Shown: positions 1 to 6,359 of the stretch, piece by piece
Position numbering within the stretch: the stretch's first letter is position 1
Layout of the letters: every line of letters begins with the position of its first letter
Source: JAGWRI01 sp035700805
GTDB lineage: Bacteria > Gemmatimonadota > Gemmatimonadetes > Gemmatimonadales > Gemmatimonadaceae
Direction of reading: 5' to 3'
NCBI GenBank assembly: GCA_035700805.1
Contig: DASSOG010000002.1
Coordinates: 1-24,986 of the forward strand
Length of the DNA stretch: 24,986 bases
Position numbers and translations under genes: made by a program
Notes under the pieces: generated by a model
The model's database searches: none
What the model was told of the DNA's origin: nothing
What the model saw: the letters and a program-made list of their open reading frames with translations, nothing else

Positions 1-1164
1 CACGGGGCGATGCGGCGCGCGGTCGCCATCCAGGCCGCGCTCGCGGTCGTGGTGTTCGCCATGGGGCTGGCACCGGCCGTTGAACTGGCCCGGTTGCAGT
101 GGGCCGATCTGGGCTTCGACGCCGCGCACACGCTGCTCGTCACGGCGCCGCCGGCTGCGGGGGCTACGACGTCCAGCGCCCGCTGGCGGACGGTGGTGGA
201 TTCCCTGGAAATGGCAGTGCGTGACGTGCCGGGCATCACCGCCCAGGGGGTATTTCAGTTTGTGGAAAGGCGCGCACCCGTGAGCGCGAGCCCAGCCACC
301 TCCAGCGCCACCGGCCCAAGGGCGGACAGCCTTGCCCTTGCCTACGCCGACGCAGGGTTCTTCGACGCATTGGCCATCCGTCCCACCGCGGGGCGGCTGC
401 CATCTACTGAGGAAAACCAGCGCGACGCCCCGGTGGCCGTCCTCAGCGCCACCGCGGCCCGGCGCCTGTTCGGCCGCGGCTCTCCCCTCGGCCAGACGCT
501 CACGGCCACGACTGGCGGCACCCGGCGGGTCGTCACGGTCATTGGCGTGGTGCCGGATGTCGCCCTGCTCCAGCGGAGCGCCGACGGCGCTTTACAGCTC
601 GCGTATTCCCCCGCCTGGCGCGACACGACGCAAGTGCCGGTGATCTATGCCCAGACGCGCCCGGCGGCGGCCGCGGTCCAGTCAGCCGCCGTGCGATCGC
701 TCGGTCGGCGCGGCGCCACCCCGGGGGCGCGCGTGGAGCCGTGGGGCACCTTCCGGCGCATCCAGCTTGCCCTGCTGACGCTGCCGCTCAAGGTGATGTC
801 CTTCCTGGTGCTCATCACCTGGATCACTGCCGCGATGGGCTTGTATGGCCTGGTGACCTACACCGTCGAACGCCGCCTGCACGAGCTGGGCATCCGCGCG
901 GCGGTGGGGGCCACGCCGTGGCAGAACGCGCGCCTGATCGCGCGCTGGATCGCGGTGCCCGTGGTTTTCGGGGCCGGGATCGGCGTGGCGCTGAGCCTGC
1001 TGTTCGCCGCGCCGCTGCTCACGATGCTGCACTTTGGCGCCCTGAGTGCGTGGATGCCGCTCGTGGCCGCCGCCTCGTTCTGCGTGGTGGCCATCCTCGC
1101 GGGCTTGTTTCCGACCATGCGCGGGCTGCGCGCCGCGCCGCACACCATCATGAACGCGCTGTGA
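1..1164 (+). CDS. ADOP/MacB-type FtsX permease, 3' part (5' end outside window)
   Basis: This is the C-terminal half of an inner-membrane permease of the MacB/FtsX type, probably of the duplicated ADOP family (about 800 residues when complete). The frame is open to base 1, so the ATG at 10 is probably internal. A hydrophobic segment lies at residues 4-22 and is followed by 'LARLQWADLGFD', which matches the start of the second repeat in ADOP proteins. A periplasmic MacB-like domain follows. A C-terminal FtsX domain spans about residues 250-384, with three membrane segments and the hallmark stretch 'GLYGLVTYTVERR...ELGIRAAVGAT'. FtsX-type permeases transmit ATP-driven conformational change for export or envelope tasks; the substrate here is unknown. 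No ATPase gene is visible in the window. The gene is convergent with the GH35 gene downstream. Confidence 0.85.
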   Translation, partial: HGAMRRAVAIQAALAVVVFAMGLAPAVELARLQWADLGFDAAHTLLVTAPPAAGATTSSARWRTVVDSLEMAVRDVPGITAQGVFQFVERRAPVSASPATSSATGPRADSLALAYADAGFFDALAIRPTAGRLPSTEENQRDAPVAVLSATAARRLFGRGSPLGQTLTATTGGTRRVVTVIGVVPDVALLQRSADGALQLAYSPAWRDTTQVPVIYAQTRPAAAAVQSAAVRSLGRRGATPGARVEPWGTFRRIQLALLTLPLKVMSFLVLITWITAAMGLYGLVTYTVERRLHELGIRAAVGATPWQNARLIARWIAVPVVFGAGIGVALSLLFAAPLLTMLHFGALSAWMPLVAAASFCVVAILAGLFPTMRGLRAAPHTIMNAL

Positions 1165-1195
1165 CGTAGCGGGAAACGCCCCTCCCGCCCAGCCA

Positions 1196-1216
1196 GGTAA
1201 GCGGACGCGGCTTACC
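1196..1216. terminator. Hairpin between convergent permease and GH35 genes (weak terminator candidate)
   Basis: A perfect 7-bp inverted repeat, GGTAAGC and GCTTACC with a 7-base loop, sits 31 bases after the permease stop and overlaps the stop codon of the GH35 gene. There is no T tract on either strand, so intrinsic termination is only a possibility. Confidence 0.3.
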
Positions 1217-3200
1217 GCGACCGGTCATCCGGGTGCAGGTCCGCCAGGATCGGGTGGTCCAGTCCGCGAAGCGTCGCGTGGTCGGGGACGAGGAGGTCGT
1301 ACACCACCACGTCGTTCCGCCCCTGGTGCAGCCATGGGCCCGGCACGTACAGCGTCTGCTCCGGCCCGATGCCCCAGAAGCGGCCGAGCTGGTGGCCGTT
1401 CACCCACACCGTCCCCTTGCCCCAGCCGCGCAGGTCCAGGAAGGTGTCGCGCGTGAGGTCCGCGGTGAACGTGCCCGAGTAGTATGCCGGCCCATCGAGT
1501 GCGGGGCTGACGGCAGACGCGCCGCCGGCCTGGTCGGCCTTCAGGCACGGCCGCGGGTCGCCGGGGCAGGTGCCGCCGGTGCCGCCGGCGCCGGAGAGCC
1601 AGGTGAGCCCGTTGGCGTACACATCCCATCCGGTGAGCTCCCGGCCCGCCAGCCATACGGAATGCGTGATACCCTTCTCCTCGTCGCGCAGGGGTTTGGC
1701 AAAGTTCACCCGTCCGGAGTTCTCCACCAGGAGGTCCAGCGTGGCCGCCGCGGGCACATCCAGGGTCACCGTGTTCTCCCCGTAGCGCCGGTCCAGCGTG
1801 GCCCGGAGCCGGCCGTTGACGTACACCTGCGCGTAGTCGCGCACGTCCCGAATCACCAGGTCGCCGGTGACCGCCGAGTCCAGGTGCGTGCGGTAGAGGA
1901 TGTCGCCGTAGGACTGGCCGAACGTCTCCATGTTGCGCGGGCGCGCCACGTGGACCGGCGTGGGGAGCAGGTCGCTGAAGCCGGCCAGGCGGCGCAGGGC
2001 GAACTCCGGGACGACCATGGTCGGTGGTGTCCCGGGCACCGGCGGCGGGGTGACGCCGGTGACGTCGGCAATCACGTCGCGGAACATCGCGTACTTGCGC
2101 GATGGCCGACCCGATTCGTCCAGCGCGGCGTCGTAGTCGTAGCTGGAGGTCTGCGGGTCATAGTTGCGCCCGTTGGAATTCGCGCCGTTCAGGAAGCCGG
2201 GCGTGGTGCCGCCATGCCACATATACAGGTTTATGGAATACCCATGGGACAGCACCCACCGCAGCTCGTCCGCTTCCTGGCGGGCGTTCGTGGTGCTGTG
2301 CGGGTGTCCCCACTGGTCAAACCAGCCGGCCCAGTACTCGCCGATCATGAGCGGTGTATCCGGGCGGAAGTTCGCGAGGGTGGCGAACCCCCGCTCGGCG
2401 CCGCCCGGGCCCAGGTTCACGACGGCCGGGAGGTCCGGGAGCGTGCCGTGGGGCAGTTGGCCCGGGCCGTCCGCGGTGAACAGGTACACGTCGGTAAAGC
2501 CCGCGCGCTCCAGCGCGTCCACCTGCCAGCGCATGTAATTCGTGTCGCGGTCAAACGACCCGTACTCGTTTTCCACCTGCACCGCAATCACGGGTCCGCC
2601 ATGACTCGCAAAGTATGGCGCCACCACCTTGCCCAGCGTGTCCAGCCACTGCTCGGCGGGCCGCGTGAATTTCGGGTCCGTGCTGCGCAGCACGATGCTC
2701 GTGTCGGCGAACAGCCACCCCGGATAGCCCCCCAGCTCCCACTCGGCGCAGACGTAGGGCCCCGGGCGCAGGATCACGTGGAGGCCGGCGTCCTGCGCCG
2801 CCTGCAGGTAGGCGCCCAGGTCGCGGTTGCCGGTGAAGTCAAAGTGGCCGCGGACCGGTTCATGGTAATTCCAGAATACGTACGTGGTGATGGTGTTCAG
2901 GCCCATGGCGCGCGCCTTGAGCATGCGATCGCGCCAGTACTCGCGGGGCACGCGCGCGTAGTGCATGGACCCCGCGATGATCTGGAACGGCTTGCCGTTC
3001 AGCAGGAACTGGCCGTGGCCCGCCGAGAGCGGGCCCGTCTGGGCCAGCGCCGAGCGGGGGGAGCCGAGCAGGTAGCGGAGCAGAGCAGGGCGAGCGGGAG
3101 GAGTCGGCGCATGGGTCGGCTGGGATCCGGACAGGGGTGGTGGGAACTCCCTGAGTGTGGCCCGGGGGGCGGGGGAGCGCAATGCCAGGGCCTGAGCCAA
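1212..3200 (-). CDS. GH35 beta-galactosidase, secreted; true start probably ATG at 3112 across a frameshift
   Basis: Glycoside hydrolase family 35 enzyme that removes terminal beta-galactosyl residues from oligo- or polysaccharides. The TIM barrel starts near residue 65 ('FLLNGKPFQIIAGSMHYAR'). The acid/base is Glu212 in VENEYG and the nucleophile is Glu288 in IGEYWAGWFDQWG, numbered from base 3200. C-terminal jelly-roll regions follow, with 'GWGKGTVWVNGHQLGRFW' typical of the family. The open frame reaches only a TTG at 3200, and its first 50 or so residues look unlike a leader. An ATG at 3112 in another frame encodes a good signal peptide (MRRLLPLALLCSATC...). Adding one C to the six-C run (3061-3056 on this strand) would join it to ALAQ-TGPL. 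The native gene is therefore probably 1212-3112 with a one-base loss or a sequencing error. Function is very likely; the start is uncertain. Confidence 0.9.
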   Translation of the reverse strand: MAQALALRSPAPRATLREFPPPLSGSQPTHAPTPPARPALLRYLLGSPRSALAQTGPLSAGHGQFLLNGKPFQIIAGSMHYARVPREYWRDRMLKARAMGLNTITTYVFWNYHEPVRGHFDFTGNRDLGAYLQAAQDAGLHVILRPGPYVCAEWELGGYPGWLFADTSIVLRSTDPKFTRPAEQWLDTLGKVVAPYFASHGGPVIAVQVENEYGSFDRDTNYMRWQVDALERAGFTDVYLFTADGPGQLPHGTLPDLPAVVNLGPGGAERGFATLANFRPDTPLMIGEYWAGWFDQWGHPHSTTNARQEADELRWVLSHGYSINLYMWHGGTTPGFLNGANSNGRNYDPQTSSYDYDAALDESGRPSRKYAMFRDVIADVTGVTPPPVPGTPPTMVVPEFALRRLAGFSDLLPTPVHVARPRNMETFGQSYGDILYRTHLDSAVTGDLVIRDVRDYAQVYVNGRLRATLDRRYGENTVTLDVPAAATLDLLVENSGRVNFAKPLRDEEKGITHSVWLAGRELTGWDVYANGLTWLSGAGGTGGTCPGDPRPCLKADQAGGASAVSPALDGPAYYSGTFTADLTRDTFLDLRGWGKGTVWVNGHQLGRFWGIGPEQTLYVPGPWLHQGRNDVVVYDLLVPDHATLRGLDHPILADLHPDDRSR
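3050..3112 (-). other. Out-of-frame signal peptide of the GH35 gene
   Basis: Reading from the ATG at 3112-3110 gives MRRLLPLALLCSATCSAPP. This has a basic N-terminus, a Leu-rich core and small residues before a potential signal peptidase site. The frame is off by one from the GH35 body. The frames meet at a run of six G on the + strand (3056-3061). With seven, the reading continues as PPRSALAQ-TGPL, with ALA as a good type I cleavage site. No strong ribosome binding site precedes the ATG. Confidence 0.65.
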
Positions 3201-3299
3201 GGTTGCCGAAGTCCGGCTGGCGACGCAACGTCAGTGGTGAGCGGCCCGGCTGGACCGGCTTGACCGGTATGTCAGACAACTCAAGGAGAGGGAAGCAGA

Positions 3300-3788
3300 A
3301 TGGCCAGGCGATTCCCCTGCAATCCGAAGCTCGATTTTGCCATTGAGCGGTACATTGACGCGCCCACCCGGCTGGTCTGGGAGGCGCTGACCAAGCCGGA
3401 GCACCTGGTGGAGTGGTACATGCCCAAGGCGTGGGGGCGCGTGGTGCGCGCCGAGCTGGACCCGCGGCCCGGTGGCATCTTCAGCATTGACATCGCCGTG
3501 AATGATGGGCCGGAGGTGCCCAACCTGGGCTGCATACTGGAAGTGGTGCCGAATCGCCGGCTGGTCTGGACGTCGATGCTCTTCCCGGGTTATCGGCCGG
3601 CGGTGTTTGACGACATTCCGATCACCGCCGTGGTCACCATGGAAGCCGCGGGGAAGGGGACGCGGTACGTCTTCACGGCGCTGCACCGGGATGAGGGCGA
3701 CCTGGAGAAGAACAAGGCGTCAGGGTTCTACCAGGGTACGGAGATGGCGATTGACCAGTTTGTGGAGTATGTGCGGGGGATGGAGTAG
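3300..3788 (+). CDS. SRPBCC/AHSA1 family protein
   Basis: Small cytoplasmic protein (162 residues) of the START-like SRPBCC superfamily, AHSA1 branch. These proteins form a helix-grip fold with a hydrophobic cavity; specific ligands are seldom known. Seen here are the N-terminal strand and helix 'ERYIDAPTRLVWEALTKPEHLVEWY', a central strand with 'PGGIFSIDI', and a C-terminal helix ending 'GTEMAIDQFVEYVRGME'. All are typical of the family, and the length is normal. The ATG at 3300 follows AAGGAG at 3283-3288. The gene is divergent from the GH35 gene, sharing about 100-190 bases of upstream DNA depending on the GH35 start. The biochemical role is unknown. Confidence 0.88.
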   Translation: MARRFPCNPKLDFAIERYIDAPTRLVWEALTKPEHLVEWYMPKAWGRVVRAELDPRPGGIFSIDIAVNDGPEVPNLGCILEVVPNRRLVWTSMLFPGYRPAVFDDIPITAVVTMEAAGKGTRYVFTALHRDEGDLEKNKASGFYQGTEMAIDQFVEYVRGME

Positions 3789-4132
3789 GGGGTTCGGGCT
3801 CGCGGTAAGGGGAGGGTGGAGGCAGGTGGCGGAGGGCTGGGGTTGGTGAATTGCGACCGGCTCCGGGGTGCCACTCCACTGACCGAGTGGAGCAGACTGA
3901 CCTGCGCGTGAGCAGCGCGACTCCTTCTACGTGCCGCGTAAGGCCCCGCGGTTCTGCTCCACTATCATTTCACCCAACCGGCAACGCTCATTACCTCAGG
4001 TCCCCAAGAGGTACACGATAACGGGAGGTTTCTTGACCCCGATTCGACGAGACAGTTGCGGGAGCGTAGTTTGATCCTTCACAGAAGTTTCCTACCATGC
4101 GCCGTGGTACAACGGCGCCCATCCGGTGACAA
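3789..4132. other. Intergenic region without a supported gene
   Basis: These 344 bases between the AHSA1 gene and the nuclease gene hold no convincing reading frame, RNA or repeat. GC falls through the region. The only signal is a weak promoter-like pair near 4071-4098. Confidence 0.5.
4071..4098 (+). promoter_or_regulatory. Possible promoter of the nuclease gene
   Basis: TTGATC (4071-4076) and TACCAT (4093-4098) are separated by 16 bases and lie 35 bases before the ATG at 4133. Each hexamer matches the sigma-70 consensus at four of six positions. This is a weak prediction made by eye. Confidence 0.25.
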
Positions 4133-5224
4133 ATGATGCCCATCCGTACGGCTATCTGGAAAGTGGGAGACTCCCCGGAGCCGCTGCCGGAGGCAGCGCT
4201 GCCGACCGAACTACTTCTGGAAACGATGATTTGTGCTGCGCCCGGGCTTCTATCGGACGAGTGGATGCTCATTGGACGGCAGGAGGACACTGGATTTGGT
4301 GGCCGAATCGATCTTCTGGCGATTGCCCCGGATGGTTCGTTGGTACTGATCGAGCTGAAGCGAGGCATGACGCCGCGGGAAGTTGTCGCCCAGGCAATCG
4401 ACTACGCGGGATGGGTGGAAGGCCTGGAGGCCGCTGATCTAGCTCAGATATATGGGCGATTTGCCGGTGGGCGGAACCTCGCTGAGGACTTCCACGCTCG
4501 CTTTGGCGGTGCATTGGACGAGGATGCGCTCAATGGGAGTCACCAGATCATTATTGTGGCTGCTTCCCTGGATGACACTACCGAGCGCATTATCGCATAC
4601 CTCAACGCGCGCGATATCCCGATAAACGTCTTATGCTTCCAGGTATTTTCATATGGAGGCGAAAGGTTCTTGAGTCGCGCATGGTTGCTCGACCCAACGC
4701 AGACTCAGGTAAACGCAGTGCGGGCCCCTGCTGGTGACAGGGAGCCGTGGAACGGGGAGTTCTATTGCTCCTTTGGTGAGGGCGTAACGCGGTCGTGGCA
4801 GGATGCCGTGAGGTATGGGTTCATTTCGGGAGGTGGCGGCAGATGGTACAGTCAAACCCTTTCCCTCCTGAACCCGGGCGACCGAATATGGGTGAACGTT
4901 CCCGGATCGGGATTCGTGGGCGTTGGCCGGGTGACTGGGCACGTTCATCCTGCCAAGTCGTTCGAGGTGACAACGCCTGAGGGCACCAAACTCATTCTCG
5001 ATGCTGAAACGATCGGTAACTACGGCAGGAATTACGTCAATGATCCGGATCGCTGTGAGTACTTCGTTGCCGTACGGTGGTTACAGACCGTGCCGGTGGA
5101 GCAAGCCGTGCGCGAAGTCGGCATGTTTGGAAACCAAAACACCGTATGCAGGCCGAGGACACCCAATTGGCGCTCGACTGTTGATCGATTGAAGACCCAC
5201 TTTCCTGAATTTGCGCGTGAGTGA
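4133..5224 (+). CDS. PD-(D/E)XK nuclease (NucS/DUF91-like) with C-terminal PUA/EVE-like region
   Basis: Predicted two-part protein of 363 residues. The N-terminal part (about 20-110) has the PD-(D/E)XK nuclease layout: Glu30 in a helix, Asp60 in GGRIDLLAI, Glu74-x-Lys76 in VLIELKRG, and Gln87...Tyr91 in VVAQAIDY. This resembles NucS/DUF91-type endonuclease domains. The C-terminal part (about 215-300) has 'GRWYSQTLSLLNPGDRIWV' and 'GSGFVGVGRVTG', a pattern I associate with PUA/EVE-like folds, some of which bind modified bases. A role in cutting modified or foreign DNA is an inference. The start ATG has only a weak ribosome site (GGTGAC). GC is clearly lower than in neighbouring genes (27 of 60 bases in 4621-4680), which suggests acquisition by transfer. 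It stands alone, next to a decayed insertion element. Confidence 0.72.
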   Translation: MMPIRTAIWKVGDSPEPLPEAALPTELLLETMICAAPGLLSDEWMLIGRQEDTGFGGRIDLLAIAPDGSLVLIELKRGMTPREVVAQAIDYAGWVEGLEAADLAQIYGRFAGGRNLAEDFHARFGGALDEDALNGSHQIIIVAASLDDTTERIIAYLNARDIPINVLCFQVFSYGGERFLSRAWLLDPTQTQVNAVRAPAGDREPWNGEFYCSFGEGVTRSWQDAVRYGFISGGGGRWYSQTLSLLNPGDRIWVNVPGSGFVGVGRVTGHVHPAKSFEVTTPEGTKLILDAETIGNYGRNYVNDPDRCEYFVAVRWLQTVPVEQAVREVGMFGNQNTVCRPRTPNWRSTVDRLKTHFPEFARE

Positions 5225-5617
5225 GGATGACTGGTCGTAGCTGATCACAGGCCGGGAAGTGGCTCCATTGCCATCCTCAGCGTCCACATGGCTGACGATG
5301 GCGGTGGTTGCCCCGGGCCTTTGTCGCTTCGCGTTTCCCTGATTGGATCGTCGCGCAGGGGACTGCTAGATCGGAAGCTCAGTGCAGGCTACGCAACTGA
5401 GTATGATTGCGTACGCGACGTCGCCGTGTTCCAAGTCTCACTTGGCGTCATTCCTCGGACGCGCGCGGCGTGCAGCCTCATTCCTCCGGCCTGTCTGTCA
5501 GCTTCAGCACGCAGAATCTACTGGTGCCACAAGTGGCCTCGGTTTCTTGAAGACGTGGGATAACTGGAAGGTGGGCTCCCCGGGCGAGATTTCGCCCACT
5601 ACCAGGAGGAGTCCCCG
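5225..5617. other. Intergenic region before the orfA relic
   Basis: These 393 bases show no convincing gene; short open frames here lack ribosome sites and recognisable sequence. A 6-bp hairpin (GGGCGA and TCGCCC, 5582-5597) and an AGGAGG-type ribosome site (5604-5610) belong to the 5' end of the orfA relic. The left end of the insertion element should lie near 5550-5580, but I could not identify a terminal repeat. Confidence 0.45.
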
Positions 5618-5920
5618 AGGTCGAAACGATCCCGCCGTACCCATGCCCCCGAATTCAGGGCGAAGGTCGCCTTGGCGGCCGTCCGGAACGAAGGCACGCT
5701 CGCTGAGCTGGCCAAGCGCTGCGATGTGCACCCGGCCCAGATCACCGCGTGGAAGGATCAGCTGCTCCACGGCGCGCGCGAGGTGTTCAGCGACGGCCGC
5801 CCCCAGGAGCCGCCGGTCGACGTGAAGACGCTCCACGCGAAGATCGGCGAACTTACGCTGGAGAACGATTTTTTAGAACACGCGCTCGGCAAGACCGGCC
5901 TGCTGAGCGCCAAGCGATGA
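5618..5920 (+). pseudogene. IS3-family transposase orfA with lost start codon
   Basis: The frame encodes an IS3-type OrfA, the DNA-binding helix-turn-helix protein of these elements. It reads SKRSRRTHAPEFRAKVALAA, then LAELAKRCDVHPAQITAWKDQL (helix-turn-helix), then a leucine-zipper-like helix 'KTLHAKIGELTLENDFLEHAL'. It ends SAKR-TGA, overlapping an ATGA where orfB would begin. The ribosome site AGGAGGA (5604-5610) is followed after seven bases by AGG at 5618-5620, exactly where ATG is expected. No ATG, GTG or TTG lies upstream in frame; the nearest is TTG at 5672. With ATG it would be a full-length 100-residue OrfA. The orfB is absent after its first codons, so the element is dead unless helped in trans. 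Confidence 0.8.
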
Positions 5921-5922
5921 TC

Positions 5923-6284
5923 GAGGAGAATGCGGGCTCACCGCTCTCCCGGGCGCGCGCGGCGCTCATTGACGCGGCCAGCGGCGCGAAGGCGGCCATG
6001 GGCTTCGAGGACGGTCCGGGCGATCCGACACGCGCGGTCATCGCGCGCCGCGGCGACGTGGACTGGACGCTCACCACCACGGGACGCTCTCCCCCGGCCA
6101 ACTCGCCCATGCAAAAACCGTGATGCAGCAGGTCGTGGCCGGCCACCTGCCCAAGACAGGCGCCACGCTCACCTTTGCGGACGGCTACCCGCCCATGGCG
6201 CCCACCGACGGCAACCGCCGGCTGCTGGGCATCTACGACCAGGCCAGCCGAGCCGCCATCACCATGCTCCGCCTCTCCCGCTGA
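5923..6284 (+). pseudogene. Remnant of an M20-type metallopeptidase with internal deletion
   Basis: Two pieces in different frames resemble one M20 (glutamate carboxypeptidase-like) peptidase. Piece A (about 5935-6083) reads SRARAALIDAASG...GFEDGPGDP...AVIARRGDVDWTLTTTG, as in the middle of such enzymes. Piece B (about 6084-6284) reads TLSPGQLAHAKTVMQQVV, then GATLTFADGYPPMAPTDGN and LLGIYDQASR, as in the C-terminal half. The region between, which normally holds the dimerisation domain start and an 'AHSS'-like motif, is missing near 6084. The N-terminal half is absent, replaced by the orfA relic. The C-terminal end is also lost after YDQASR. The metal ligands that I would expect in the missing parts are therefore gone. 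Family assignment is from memory of family patterns. Confidence 0.65.
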
Positions 6285-6359
6285 CCGCTCCACCCGCCAG
6301 GTGTCCTCGGCGCCGCCTGATCCACGCTCGGCCAGGCGACGCCGGGGAGTCCGGCGAAA

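Noticed and set aside
1233..3263. Long + strand frame opposite the GH35 gene
   Set aside because: An antisense shadow of high-GC coding DNA; its translation is rich in Arg, Gly, Val and His without family motifs, while the minus frame encodes a full GH35 enzyme.
5288..5825. Short + strand frames upstream of and overlapping the orfA relic
   Set aside because: No ribosome site, no recognisable protein, and one overlaps orfA in another frame.
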